From: Pseudomarimonas arenosa
Lineage (GTDB): Bacteria > Pseudomonadota > Gammaproteobacteria > Xanthomonadales > Xanthomonadaceae
Reading direction: 5' to 3'
NCBI RefSeq assembly: GCF_014841215.1
Contig: NZ_JACYTR010000010.1
Span: forward strand, 62,001 to 126,000
DNA length: 64,000 bases
A program made the position numbers and the translations under genes. Below are positions 10,081 through 18,658 of the stretch, piece by piece (position 1 is the stretch's first letter; every line of letters begins with the position of its first letter). The notes beneath the pieces were generated by a model. That model was given only the letters and a program-made list of their open reading frames with translations. It did not search any database and was not told the origin of the DNA.

Positions 10081-10223
10081 CCCAACAGGCTGCACCGCTG
10101 ACCGTGGTCAACGCTGGCGGAGCGCGTCGAAGCCAGCCTCGACCGAGCGCGCCCCCAACCCGCACGCCAGCCAGCCCGCATCGAATTCATGCCAGCCGCC
10201 GCCACTACCCTTACAATGCCCCC

Positions 10224-10790
10224 ATGGATGCCGATCGGTTCCTCGCCAATCATTTTCTGATCGCCGTGCCCGGGATGAGCGACCCCAGCTTTTCCAAGGC
10301 GGTGACCTTGCTGTGTCAGCACAATGAAGATGGCGCGATGGGCCTGATGATCAATCGCCTGTCGGACTTCACCCTCGGCGACATTCTCAACCAGATGAAC
10401 ATCAAGACCGAGGATGCCGATCTCAGCGCCACGCCGGTACTGGCCGGCGGCCCGGTGCAGCCCGAACGCGGCTTCGTCCTGCACACCGAGACTGAGCAGA
10501 CCTGGGATTCCAGCTTTCAGATTTCGCCACATCTTTGGCTGACCACCTCGCGCGACATTCTGATCGCCATGGCCGAAGGCAAGGGCCCGGCGCAGGCGGT
10601 GGTCGCCCTGGGCTACGCCGGCTGGACTGCCGGCCAGCTGGAAGACGAACTGCAGGACGACGCCTGGCTGACCGTGCCGGCGGCGGCGCAGATTGTCTTC
10701 GACACCGACCTGGACCAGCGCTGGACGGCCGCCGCACGCCTGATCGGCATTGATCTCAGCCTGCTGACCAGCTATTCCGGCCACGCATGA
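10224..10790 (+). CDS. yqgE: YqgE/AlgH family protein (DUF179)
   Basis: A 188-residue cytoplasmic protein of the UPF0301 family. Recognisable family motifs include LANHFLIAVPGM near the start, GAMGLMINR, VLAGGPVQPERGFVLH and ALGYAGWTAGQLEDEL. Its biochemical role is not settled; it is almost always next to ruvX, as here. The ATG at 10224 begins the conserved MDADRFLANHF sequence; the open frame extends upstream to 10104 but that part is not family-like. Its stop overlaps the ruvX start as ATGA. Confidence 0.93.
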   Translation: MDADRFLANHFLIAVPGMSDPSFSKAVTLLCQHNEDGAMGLMINRLSDFTLGDILNQMNIKTEDADLSATPVLAGGPVQPERGFVLHTETEQTWDSSFQISPHLWLTTSRDILIAMAEGKGPAQAVVALGYAGWTAGQLEDELQDDAWLTVPAAAQIVFDTDLDQRWTAAARLIGIDLSLLTSYSGHA

Positions 10791-11287
10791 ACGAGGCGTC
10801 CGGCGCGTCGGTCTGCGCCCTCGGTTTCGACGTTGGCGAGCGCTGGGTCGGCATCGCCATCGGCAACAGCATCAGCCAGCAAGCGCGCCCACTGAAGGTA
10901 CTCAATCGCGAGCAGCAGAATTTCTGGAGCGATCTAGAACGACTGATCCGCGAGTGGCGGCCCGATCGTCTGGTGGTCGGCGACCCATTGACCTTGGCCG
11001 GCGAAATACAGGCGGCTACCCGCATAGCGCGTCGTTTCGCTCGTCAGCTGCAGGGCCGCACCGGCATTCCCACTGCCATGACCGATGAGCGCGCCAGTTC
11101 GCGCGAAGCTGTCCGGGTATTCGCCGAACAGCGCCGCCAAGGTCAGGCACGACGACGCGATGCCGAGTTGCAAGACGCCTATGCGGCTTCGATCATCCTG
11201 CAACGCTGGCTCGACGCCGGCATGCCCGATTCTCCTCCGCCCGATGTTGCCCATGAACACCTCGATTCGCCACCTACTGACGCTTGA
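10787..11287 (+). CDS. ruvX: RuvX/YqgF putative pre-16S rRNA nuclease / Holliday junction resolvase
   Basis: A 166-residue RNase H-like nuclease. Conserved acidic residues lie in GFDVGERWVGIAIG, LVVGDP, MTDERASSREA and the C-terminal DAELQDAYAASIILQ. E. coli YqgF processes the 5' end of 16S rRNA; the family was first proposed to cut Holliday junctions. It overlaps yqgE by 4 bp and overlaps the pyrB start by 35 bp, so the four genes gshB-tonB-yqgE-ruvX are probably transcribed together with pyrB. Confidence 0.93.
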   Translation: MNEASGASVCALGFDVGERWVGIAIGNSISQQARPLKVLNREQQNFWSDLERLIREWRPDRLVVGDPLTLAGEIQAATRIARRFARQLQGRTGIPTAMTDERASSREAVRVFAEQRRQGQARRRDAELQDAYAASIILQRWLDAGMPDSPPPDVAHEHLDSPPTDA

Positions 11288-12188
11288 TCGGCTGAATGCC
11301 GAGCAACTGAACAGCTTGCTCGATCAAGCCGAGGCACTGTCTCCGCAGGCACTCGGTGCGCCGCTGTCGCCACCCCGCCTGGCCGACAAGACGGTGGTCA
11401 ATCTGTTCTTCGAACCGTCGACCCGAACCCGCAGCTCCTTCGAGCTGGCCGCCAAGCGACTCGGTGCCACCGTGCTCAACTTCGACATGGCCAACTCCTC
11501 AACCCGCAAGGGCGAGACCCTGGCCGACACGCTGTACACGCTTGAAGCCATGGGCGGCGATATCTTCGTGGTGCGCCACTCCGGTGACGGCGTGGTCGCT
11601 CAGCTGGCGGAGATCTGTGCGCCTCGCACCTGCCTGGTGAATGCCGGCGACGGCAAGAGCGCGCATCCCACCCAAGGCCTGCTCGACATGCTGACCATCC
11701 GCCAGCACAAGGGCCGCGATTTCTCCGGGCTCAAAGTGGCCATCATCGGCGACATCCGCCATTCACGGGTCGCCCGCTCCGACCTGCACGCCCTGCGCAT
11801 ACTGGGGGCAGGTGAAGTGCGCCTGGCCGCCCCGGAGAGCCTGCTGCCAAATGCTGACGTGATGCAGGGATTCCGTGTGGTCGACAGCGCCGACGCCGCG
11901 ATCGAGGGAGTCGACGTGGTGATGACCCTGAGACTGCAGCGCGAGCGAATGGAAGATGGACTGGTCAGTTCGATGGAGGCCTACTTCCGCGATTGGGGCA
12001 TCACCCCGGAACGCCTGGCCTTGGCCAAACCCGACGCCATCGTCATGCACCCCGGCCCGATGAATCGAGGTGTGGAGATCGCCGACGCCGTCGCCGACGG
12101 CCCGCAATCGGTAATCCGTCAGCAAGTGTCAAACGGCGTTGCCGCAAGGATGGCAGTGTTAAGCGCCCTGCACGCAGAGTCAGCCTGA
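11253..12188 (+). CDS. pyrB: Aspartate carbamoyltransferase catalytic subunit
   Basis: Forms N-carbamoyl-aspartate from carbamoyl phosphate and aspartate, the committed step of pyrimidine synthesis. The carbamoyl phosphate loop FFEPSTRTRSSFE is intact near residues 51-63, followed by HPTQGLLDMLT and the C-terminal HPGPMNRGVEI. The start MNTSIRHLL at 11253 gives 311 residues. Unlike the Pseudomonas order, neither a pyrR upstream nor a pyrC-like partner downstream is present here, so it may not form the PyrB-PyrC' complex. The next genes face the opposite way. Confidence 0.95.
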   Translation: MNTSIRHLLTLDRLNAEQLNSLLDQAEALSPQALGAPLSPPRLADKTVVNLFFEPSTRTRSSFELAAKRLGATVLNFDMANSSTRKGETLADTLYTLEAMGGDIFVVRHSGDGVVAQLAEICAPRTCLVNAGDGKSAHPTQGLLDMLTIRQHKGRDFSGLKVAIIGDIRHSRVARSDLHALRILGAGEVRLAAPESLLPNADVMQGFRVVDSADAAIEGVDVVMTLRLQRERMEDGLVSSMEAYFRDWGITPERLALAKPDAIVMHPGPMNRGVEIADAVADGPQSVIRQQVSNGVAARMAVLSALHAESA

Positions 12189-12273
12189 TCGGAATCGCCC
12201 GAAGGGCGCTACGAATCGCTGTTGATCTTGATCATCGACTCGGTTTCCTCAAGATGCGTGGCGGGCGTAAGTC

Positions 12274-12295
12274 GTAGGGCGGGCCCTGGCCCGCC
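12274..12295 (+). repeat. REP-like palindrome with GTAG head
   Basis: GTAG is followed by GGCGGGCC-CT-GGCCCGCC, an 8-bp perfect stem. Similar palindromes lie at 24387-24408 (plus), 17057-17074 and 57113-57135 (minus), the last two with altered stems. GTAG-headed hairpins are the hallmark of REP sequences mobilised by RAYT transposases in Stenotrophomonas and Pseudomonas. It sits between convergent pyrB and pilU, where it could also stall transcription. Confidence 0.55.
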
Positions 12296-12333
12296 ACTTT
12301 GCCCCATCAACAAAAAACCGGCGGGTCAGCCCC

Positions 12334-13464
12334 CTACCGCGTCTCCATAATCTCCACCCCATCGAGACCTTGCGACAGGGTGTGGGCATCACCGCCTTGG
12401 GCGAGCTTGATCTTCAGGCGCACTTCATTGCTGGAGTCGGCGTAGCGCAGGGCGTCTTCGTAGCTGATCTCGCCAGCCTGATACAACTCAAACAGGGCCT
12501 GGTCAAAGGTCTTCATTCCGAGGTTGGTGCTTTCCTTCATCACCTCTTTCAGCTTGTGAATCTCGCCATCGCGGACGTAGTCCTGCACCAGCGGCGTACC
12601 CAACAGAATTTCCATTGCGCAGCGTCGAGACTTGCCGTCCGGAGTCGGAATCAGCTGTTGTGCAACGATGCCCTTCAGGTTCAGCGACATGTCCATCAGC
12701 AGCTGGCTGCGCCGATCTTCCGGGAAGAAGTTGATGATGCGGTCCAGCGCCTGGTTGGCGTTGTTGGCATGCAGGGTGCACAGCACCAGATGGCCGGTTT
12801 CGGCAAAGGCGATGGCGTGATCCATGCCTTCGCGGGTACGCACCTCGCCGATCATGATCACATCGGGGGCCTGACGCAGGGTGTTCTTCAGTGCGTTCTC
12901 CCAGGAATCGGTATCGATACCGACCTCACGCTGGGTGATGATGCAGCCCTCATGCTTATGCACGAACTCGATCGGGTCTTCGATGGTGATGATGTGACCT
13001 GATGAATTCTGATTGCGATAGCCGATCATCGCCGCCAGCGAGGTCGACTTACCGGTACCGGTGGCGCCGACGAAGATGATGATGCCGCGCTTGGTCATCG
13101 CCAGCGTCTTGATCACCGGCGGCAGATTCAGCTCGTCGACGGTCGGGATCTTGGTCTCGATGCGGCGCAGCACCATGCCGACCTGGTTGCGCTGATAAAA
13201 GCAGCTGACGCGAAACCGGCCGACGCCCGATACGCCAATCGCGAAATTACACTCGTGGGTCTTTTCAAACTCCTCACGCTGCGAGGGGTTCATCACGTTA
13301 AGCACCAGATCGCGACTCTGCTGCGGCGTCAACGGATTCTGGGTGATCGGCTGCACTCGCCCCTGCACCTTGATGGAAGGTGGCACGCCGGCAGTGATGA
13401 ACATGTCCGACGCCTTCTTGTGCGCCATCAATTTGAGGAACGAAGTGAAATCGATGCTGCTCAT
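12334..13464 (-). CDS. pilU: PilU, accessory pilus retraction ATPase
   Basis: A 376-residue hexameric ATPase of the PilT/GspE family that aids pilus retraction together with PilT. Walker A is GATGTGKST (~133-141), with the Asp box IITIEDPIEFVH, Walker B and the His box TGHLVLCTLHA following. The longer C-terminus ending HTLSQGLDGVEIMETR fits PilU rather than PilT. The ATG at 13464 has a GGAG ribosome site 6 nt upstream. It lies downstream of pilT, separated by a 115-bp spacer that holds an unusual G-rich inverted repeat. Confidence 0.94.
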   Translation of the reverse strand: MSSIDFTSFLKLMAHKKASDMFITAGVPPSIKVQGRVQPITQNPLTPQQSRDLVLNVMNPSQREEFEKTHECNFAIGVSGVGRFRVSCFYQRNQVGMVLRRIETKIPTVDELNLPPVIKTLAMTKRGIIIFVGATGTGKSTSLAAMIGYRNQNSSGHIITIEDPIEFVHKHEGCIITQREVGIDTDSWENALKNTLRQAPDVIMIGEVRTREGMDHAIAFAETGHLVLCTLHANNANQALDRIINFFPEDRRSQLLMDMSLNLKGIVAQQLIPTPDGKSRRCAMEILLGTPLVQDYVRDGEIHKLKEVMKESTNLGMKTFDQALFELYQAGEISYEDALRYADSSNEVRLKIKLAQGGDAHTLSQGLDGVEIMETR

Positions 13465-13473
13465 TGAGAACTC

Positions 13474-13566
13474 CGGGATTCGGGATTTGGGATTCGGGAT
13501 TCGCTGAAGCGAGGTGTTCGCAAGCTCATGCTCTTACGAATCCCGAATCTCGAATCTCGAATCCCG
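13474..13566. repeat. GGGATTC repeats forming a long inverted repeat and possible G-quadruplex between pilT and pilU
   Basis: The left arm (13474-13502) and right arm (13538-13566) are 29-nt inverted repeats with three mismatches and a 35-nt loop. The left arm on the plus strand has four GGG runs (13475, 13482, 13489, 13496) separated by loops of exactly four bases, a textbook G-quadruplex pattern. The minus strand carries the pilT-pilU transcript, so the RNA would form the hairpin and the plus-strand template could form the quadruplex. GGGATTC-type repeats recur in Xanthomonadaceae genomes. Confidence 0.7.
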
Positions 13567-13579
13567 CGCCTTTTCGGCG

Positions 13580-14617
13580 TCAGTCGAAAAGGCGTTTGTC
13601 TTTGGCATACTCGCGTGCCTGCTGACGCACGATCTGGCCGCGCTTGACCAGGTCAAGCAGGCATTGATCAAGGGTCTGCATGCCGACGTTCTGACCAGTC
13701 TGAATCGCCGAGTACATCTGCGCCACCTTGTCTTCGCGAATCAGGTTTCGGATCGCCGGGGTCGCCACCATGATTTCGTGCGCGGCCACGCGGCCGCCGC
13801 CGACCTTTTTCAGCAGGGTTTGCGAGATCACCGCGCGCAGCGATTCGGACAGCATCGAACGCACCATCGGCTTTTCGCCGGCCGGGAACACGTCGATGAT
13901 GCGGTCGATGGTCTTGGCCGCCGAGCTGGTATGCAGGGTGCCGAATACCAAGTGACCGGTTTCCGCCGCGGTCAGGGCCAGACGAATGGTTTCCAGATCG
14001 CGCAGCTCGCCGACCAGGATGTAGTCGGGATCTTCGCGCAGGGCTGAACGCAGGGCTTCGTTGAAGCCATGGGTATCGCGGTGCACCTCACGCTGATTGA
14101 TCAGGCACTTGTTCGAGGTGTGGACGAATTCGATCGGATCCTCGACGGTGAGGATGTGGCCGTACTCACCCTTGTTGATGAAATCGATCATTGCCGCCAG
14201 GGTGGTCGACTTGCCCGAGCCGGTCGGCCCGGTGACCAGGATCAGGCCCTGCGGCTGCTGAACCAGCTCGGTGAACACCTTGGGCGCACCGAGGTCTTCC
14301 AGCGACAGCACCTCGGAGGGAATGGTACGGAACACCGCACCGGCGCCGCGATTCTGGTTGAAGGCATTGACACGGAAGCGGGCCAGGCCGGCGATCTCGA
14401 AGCTGAAGTCGCACTCGAGAAATTCTTCGTAGTCGCGACGCTGCTTGTCCGACATGATGTCGTACACCAGCGAGTGCACCTGCTTGTGCTCCAGCGCCGG
14501 TATGTTGATGCGCCGGACGTCACCATCGACGCGGATCATGGGCGGCAATCCGGCCGACAGGTGGAGGTCGGAAGCCTTGTTCTTGACCGAAAAAGCCAGC
14601 AGCTCAGCGATATCCAT
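13580..14617 (-). CDS. pilT: PilT, pilus retraction ATPase
   Basis: The motor that depolymerises type IV pili. It is 345 residues long, the usual PilT length, when started at the ATG at 14617, which has GAGGGGAG upstream; the open frame extends further but is not PilT-like. Seen motifs are MDIAELLAFSVKNKASDLHLS at the N-terminus, Walker A GPTGSGKST (130-138), Asp box ILTVEDPIEFVH, Walker B ILVGELRD, His box TGHLVFGTLHTSSA and the AIRNLIRE region that is essential for retraction in PilT. Confidence 0.96.
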   Translation of the reverse strand: MDIAELLAFSVKNKASDLHLSAGLPPMIRVDGDVRRINIPALEHKQVHSLVYDIMSDKQRRDYEEFLECDFSFEIAGLARFRVNAFNQNRGAGAVFRTIPSEVLSLEDLGAPKVFTELVQQPQGLILVTGPTGSGKSTTLAAMIDFINKGEYGHILTVEDPIEFVHTSNKCLINQREVHRDTHGFNEALRSALREDPDYILVGELRDLETIRLALTAAETGHLVFGTLHTSSAAKTIDRIIDVFPAGEKPMVRSMLSESLRAVISQTLLKKVGGGRVAAHEIMVATPAIRNLIREDKVAQMYSAIQTGQNVGMQTLDQCLLDLVKRGQIVRQQAREYAKDKRLFD

Positions 14618-14772
14618 CGAACACTCCCCTCGTAGTCCGCCGACAGCGTCTTGGTGACCATGCCCGTAGCAAACAGATACCGCTAAACTGGGGCCCACCA
14701 CCAAAGTCTTCCCGAGTATAGCGCCGAACTCGCTGCACCAGTGCGGATCAGCGCGACTGCCAGTCCGGATTC

Positions 14773-15441
14773 ATGACTGAACAACCCCTGCAACGCATAC
14801 AAAGCCGCATCACAGCAGCCGAACGCGGCCCAAAAGTGACTTTAGTCGCTGTCAGCAAGACGCGCAGCGCGCTGGAAGTGCGTGACCTGGCCAAACAGGG
14901 CCAACAGGTGTTCGGCGAGAACTATGTGCAGGAAGCGCTGGCCAAGCAGACCGAGCTGGCCGATCTGCGGCTGGAATGGCACCTGATCGGTCATCTGCAA
15001 TCGAACAAGTGCAAGGAAGCGGCCCAGGCTTTCGATTGGGTCGACACGATCGATCGAGCCAAACTACTGGCTTCCCTCGACCGTTATCGTGACCCATCGA
15101 GGCCGCCATTGAACCTGCTGATTCAGGTCAATGTCGACGACGAGACTTCGAAGTCAGGTTGCCATCCGCAGCAGGTGCCAAGCCTGGCCGAGCAGATCAG
15201 GCACTTCCCGCGACTCCGTCTGCGCGGCCTGATGGCCATTCCTGCCCCGGCCGATGAGACAAGCCGGATCCGCGCCTTCGAGCGCATGCACGAGTTGTTC
15301 GAGCAGCTGCGCTGCGCACATCCCGAGATCGATACCTTATCGATGGGGATGAGCGACGATTTCGAACTGGCGATCGCCCACGGCGCGACCCAGGTGCGGG
15401 TCGGCACGGCATTGTTCGGGCCCAGGCCAGTCGCCGACTGA
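14773..15441 (+). CDS. yggS: YggS-type pyridoxal phosphate homeostasis protein
   Basis: A 222-residue single-domain PLP-binding protein of the alanine-racemase fold that buffers the vitamin B6 and amino/keto-acid pools. The PLP lysine sits in TLVAVSKTR; family motifs FGENYVQEA, WHLIGHLQSNK and the phosphate-binding LSMGMSDDFE are all present. It is transcribed away from pilT and precedes proC, a conserved pairing. The ATG at 14773 gives the normal length. Confidence 0.95.
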   Translation: MTEQPLQRIQSRITAAERGPKVTLVAVSKTRSALEVRDLAKQGQQVFGENYVQEALAKQTELADLRLEWHLIGHLQSNKCKEAAQAFDWVDTIDRAKLLASLDRYRDPSRPPLNLLIQVNVDDETSKSGCHPQQVPSLAEQIRHFPRLRLRGLMAIPAPADETSRIRAFERMHELFEQLRCAHPEIDTLSMGMSDDFELAIAHGATQVRVGTALFGPRPVAD

Positions 15442-15528
15442 TCGCGCATTGCCGCATACAGGCTTGCTATTCTGCCGCGCGGTCCAAATGTTTAAAGGAC
15501 CGAGCCTTCATTCAGGGAAGAATATCGC

Positions 15529-16353
15529 ATGACCCAGCCAGCACCCACACTTTGCTTCATCGGTGGCGGCAATATGGCGCGCTGCCTGATCGGCGGGCTG
15601 CGCCAGCGCGGCACGCCGGGCCATCAGATCCGCGTCGCTGAGCCGATGGCCGCGGCGCGCGAAGCACTGCAGACCGAGTTCGACGTGGCCTGCTTTGAGA
15701 GCAACCGTCAGGCCGCCGAACAGGCCGATTGCGTGGTGTTGGCGGTCAAGCCGCAGATCATGCACACGGTGTGTCAGGAGCTGCACGGCCACAGCGGGCG
15801 GCCGCTGTGGGTATCGATTGCTGCCGGCATCACCAGCACCCAGCTCGATACCTGGCTGGGCGGCGACCAACGCATCGTGCGCTGCATGCCCAACACGCCG
15901 GCCCTTCTGGGTGTAGGCGCCACCGGACTGGTCGCCAATGTCGCCTGCCATGAGGCCGATCGCGCCCTGGCAGAACGCATACTTTCAGCGGTCGGCATTG
16001 CGGTGTGGATTGCCCAGGAAGCACAGATGGATGCGGTCACCGCCCTGTCCGGCAGTGGCCCGGCCTATAGTTTTCTGCTAGCCGAAGCGATGCAGGCTGC
16101 TGCGCTGCGCCAAGGTCTGGATGCTGAGGCGGCTCGCCGCCTCACCTATCAAACCTTGCTCGGGGCCGCGCGCATGCTGAGCGAATCGGCTGAACCTGCC
16201 GATCAGCTGCGCAAACGGGTCACCTCGCCGGGCGGCACCACGCAGGCGGCCATCGAAACTCTGCAGGGTGGCGGCTTCGAGGCATTGATCGACCGCGCCA
16301 TAGCCGCCGCCACCCGGCGCGGCGCAGAACTCGCGGCGGCGGCGGGGAACTGA
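15529..16353 (+). CDS. proC: Pyrroline-5-carboxylate reductase
   Basis: Reduces pyrroline-5-carboxylate to proline with NAD(P)H, the last step of proline synthesis. The Rossmann motif FIGGGNMARCLIGGL opens the 274-residue protein. The family signature follows as LSGSGPAYSFLLAEAM and VTSPGGTTQAAIETL near the C-terminus. The ATG at 15529 is preceded by CAGGGAAGAA. The leader contains a small inverted repeat (CGGTCC at 15480-15485 with GGACCG at 15497-15502). Its stop is followed 1 bp later by yggT, so they share a transcript. Confidence 0.96.
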   Translation: MTQPAPTLCFIGGGNMARCLIGGLRQRGTPGHQIRVAEPMAAAREALQTEFDVACFESNRQAAEQADCVVLAVKPQIMHTVCQELHGHSGRPLWVSIAAGITSTQLDTWLGGDQRIVRCMPNTPALLGVGATGLVANVACHEADRALAERILSAVGIAVWIAQEAQMDAVTALSGSGPAYSFLLAEAMQAAALRQGLDAEAARRLTYQTLLGAARMLSESAEPADQLRKRVTSPGGTTQAAIETLQGGGFEALIDRAIAAATRRGAELAAAAGN

Positions 16354-16354
16354 C

Positions 16355-16930
16355 ATGGGCTACTTCACCACCGCCGGCCTATTGATCGTCGACACGCTGT
16401 TCTATCTATTGAGCTTCGTTTTCCTGCTGCGGGTACTGCTGCAGCTGGTCGGAGCCAATTTCTACAACCCGATCTGCCAGTTCTTCTTCAAGGCCACCAA
16501 TCCAATCCTGGTGCCGCTGCGCAAGCTGCTGCCGCCGATCGGACGGCTCGACGTATCCGCAGTTCTGATCCTGCTGCTGATCCAGGTGCTGCACGTGGTG
16601 GTGGTCGCGGGGCTCAGCGGTCGCGGCCTGCACCCCCTCGCCCTGCCCATCCTGGCCCTGGCCGGGGCACTGAACATCCTGCTGCAGGTGCTGTTCTGGT
16701 CGATCATCATCCGCATCATCATCAGCTTCGTCGCCGCCGACAGTTACCACCCCGTGGTGCCGATCATGGCGCAGATCACCGAACCGGTGATGGCACCGTT
16801 TCGCCGCCTGCTACCCGCCACGGGCGGGCTGGATTTCTCACCGCTGCTGGCCACCCTGGCAATCATGCTGGCGCGAATTCTGCTGCTGGCGCCGCTGTAT
16901 GACCTGGCGGCCTGGGTATCGATGGGTTGA
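16355..16930 (+). CDS. yggT: YggT family integral membrane protein
   Basis: A 191-residue inner-membrane protein built from two YggT repeats. Each has a pair of hydrophobic helices with the motif NPICQFFFKATNPILVPLRKLLPP or its second-copy counterpart (HPVVPIMAQITEPVMAPFRRLLP). The role is unclear; homologues are linked to osmotic shock tolerance and possible K+ uptake. It starts 1 bp after proC, the arrangement seen in many Gammaproteobacteria. The next gene follows only after a 470-bp repeat-bearing gap. Confidence 0.92.
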   Translation: MGYFTTAGLLIVDTLFYLLSFVFLLRVLLQLVGANFYNPICQFFFKATNPILVPLRKLLPPIGRLDVSAVLILLLIQVLHVVVVAGLSGRGLHPLALPILALAGALNILLQVLFWSIIIRIIISFVAADSYHPVVPIMAQITEPVMAPFRRLLPATGGLDFSPLLATLAIMLARILLLAPLYDLAAWVSMG

Positions 16931-17056
16931 GTTGATCGTCTGTTGGGTCGGCCTGTTCAGGAAACTCAAGGCCGTGATGCGCTTGGTCACGGAGCAACGC
17001 AGTCAAGTTGCAGGGGTGGGTCGCGACTGGCCGATTCGATATCCGCCACCCAATGC

Positions 17057-17074
17057 GGCGGGCCAGGGCCCGCC
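17057..17074 (-). repeat. REP-like palindrome
   Basis: GGCGGGCC-AG-GGCCCGCC, the same core as the palindrome at 12278-12295. On the minus strand the head is CATG instead of GTAG, so this is a degenerate copy. Confidence 0.45.
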
Positions 17075-17130
17075 CCATGCCAGCTGACGCTCGGGGTTGA
17101 GGGCGCGGATTCGCCGGTCGAGACGAGACC

Positions 17131-17289
17131 CTAGGGAAGGTCTGAACAAGTCCATCCTGGACTTTTCAGACACGCCGAGTTCGGCACAGGTCCGAACTCG
17201 TCTTACGCTGATCAACAACTTACGTTGCTGATCGCGGCGGTGCATCCTTGCACCGCGAGAATCTCTGAACTTATTCAGAGATTCCCTAG
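17131..17289. mobile_element. 159-bp MITE-like folded element with ~20-bp terminal inverted repeats
   Basis: The ends are CTAGGGAAGGTCTGAACAAG and the imperfect complement CTTATTCAGAGATTCCCTAG. Inside lie further hairpins: 17140-17171 (arms AAGTCC/GGACTT), GCCGA-GT-TCGGC at 17174-17185, GCGGTGCA-TCCT-TGCACCGC at 17237-17256, and GAATCTCTGAA-CTTA-TTCAGAGATTC at its right end. A diverged copy of its right half is at 41123-41207. No protein is encoded. The element family is not one I can name. Confidence 0.6.
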
Positions 17290-17401
17290 CAGTTGGCTGC
17301 GGGCGGAAAACACGCACAATGACGCACCATGGGTCTGGCTCGACGAAGAGCCATGCCAGACTGATAGTCGGCCGCAATCGGCACAGCCACAGGATCTCTG
17401 C

Positions 17402-17878
17402 ATGCCACCACGTCTCCCCACAACGACCGCCCGCCGGGTCCGGCTCGGTCTGGCCCTGACCGCACTGCTCTCATGCGTATCGGTCTCGGCCGAGAAAAGC
17501 ATCAGCGCCGGCGAATACACCGTGCACTACAACGCGCTGTCGACCCTCGACCTTAGCCCCGAGGTGGCGCGCAGCTATTCGGTGAGTCGTTCTGCCAACC
17601 GTGGCCTGCTGAACATCGCCGTCCGCCAGAAATCCGAACAGGGCGATCACGCTGCAGCGGCCAAGTTGAGCGGCGAAGCGGTGAATGAGGCCGGGCAACG
17701 GCAGGCCCTGTACTTCCGCGAGATTCGCGAAGCCGATGCCATCTACTATCTATCGGAGCCGCCGGTGCGCCCCGGTGACACCTGGCGCTTCGAACTGCAG
17801 GTGGAGATCGAGAACGGCCCCACCGTGCCGCTGCGCTTCAGTCAGGAGTTCTTTGCACCCTTGCCCGGCCAGCGTTGA
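17402..17878 (+). CDS. DUF4426 domain secreted protein
   Basis: A 158-residue protein with an N-terminal signal peptide (ARRVRLGLALTALLSCVSVSA), so it should act in the periplasm. The mature part has DUF4426 features: EYTVHYNALSTLDLSPEVARSY, a central segment ending in YFREIREADAIYYLSEPPV, and a C-terminal beta strand region FSQEFF. Function is unknown; in Pseudomonas the family member also sits in the yggT/metX neighbourhood. The ATG at 17402 was chosen because it directly precedes the signal sequence. It ends 6 bp before the next gene, so the two are likely co-transcribed. Confidence 0.85.
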   Translation: MPPRLPTTTARRVRLGLALTALLSCVSVSAEKSISAGEYTVHYNALSTLDLSPEVARSYSVSRSANRGLLNIAVRQKSEQGDHAAAAKLSGEAVNEAGQRQALYFREIREADAIYYLSEPPVRPGDTWRFELQVEIENGPTVPLRFSQEFFAPLPGQR

Positions 17879-17884
17879 CCGACG

Positions 17885-18577
17885 ATGAAACTGTTAGCCG
17901 TGAGGCATGGCCAGGCGTCGTTTCACGCCGAGGATTACGACAAGTTGTCCGATCTGGGAAGTCGGCAGTCGCGAGCGTTGGGCGAATGGCTGTTACGGCA
18001 CAACTACCGATTTGACCGAGTGGTCAGCGGCAACCTGCGCCGCCACGCCGAGACGCTGGCCGCCATCCAGGCCTGTTTCAGTGCCGCCGGCCGTCCGCTG
18101 CCAGCGGTGGAGATCGACCCCAGCTTCGATGAGTTTGATCATCGCCGGGTAATCGCCGGTTTCATCCGCTGTACGCCCGAGCACCCCTGCGTAGCGGCTG
18201 CCGATTTTGGCCGCAGCCGCGACCCACAGCTATTGTTCACGCTGCTGCGCCACGCATTGCGAGCCTGGGCGCTCGGGGCACTGGATCAGCATGCCGAACC
18301 ATGGTCTGCGTTCAAGCAGCGAACCCGCAGCGCAGGCCAGACCTTGGCTGAGCGGGCGATGGATCAACATGTATTGTTGGTTTCTTCCGGCGGGGTGATT
18401 TCGCAGCTGGTGGCGATGGCGATGGAAGCGCCTGACCACCGTGCCGTCGACCTGAATCTGAGCCTGCGCAACGCCGCCTTGAGCGAGCTGCAGTGGCTGG
18501 AAGGTGCACCAATGTTGGGCAGTTGGAACGGTCTACCGCACTTGGCCGACCAACGGTCGATGTGGTCGTACGTGTGA
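17885..18577 (+). CDS. Histidine phosphatase superfamily protein (phosphoglycerate mutase-like)
   Basis: A 230-residue protein of the branch-1 histidine phosphatase family. The catalytic RHG motif is at residues 7-9 (AVRHGQASF), followed by LSDLGSRQSRALGEWL and a second conserved Arg in VVSGNLRRHAETL. The second catalytic His is probably in LLVSSGGVISQLVAMA, where the usual H of GGxxR/H is not obvious. The substrate cannot be told from sequence. It follows the DUF4426 gene by 6 bp. Confidence 0.85.
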   Translation: MKLLAVRHGQASFHAEDYDKLSDLGSRQSRALGEWLLRHNYRFDRVVSGNLRRHAETLAAIQACFSAAGRPLPAVEIDPSFDEFDHRRVIAGFIRCTPEHPCVAAADFGRSRDPQLLFTLLRHALRAWALGALDQHAEPWSAFKQRTRSAGQTLAERAMDQHVLLVSSGGVISQLVAMAMEAPDHRAVDLNLSLRNAALSELQWLEGAPMLGSWNGLPHLADQRSMWSYV

Positions 18578-18658
18578 AATAATGGTGAGACACAGCGCTC
18601 AGAAACTGGCGTAGCCTGCGGCCTACTCTTTCGCCTAGCTTCGAGCCCGGTCCTTGCC

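Larger units (their letters stand above)
16931..17401. other. 470-bp intergenic region made largely of palindromic repeats
   Basis: I see no gene here; short open frames are repeats read in frame. It holds a REP-like palindrome (17057-17074, best read on the minus strand) and a 159-bp folded element with terminal inverted repeats (17131-17289), annotated separately. The final ~110 bp before the ATG at 17402 must contain the promoter and ribosome site of the DUF4426 gene; no strong promoter stands out. Confidence 0.6.
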
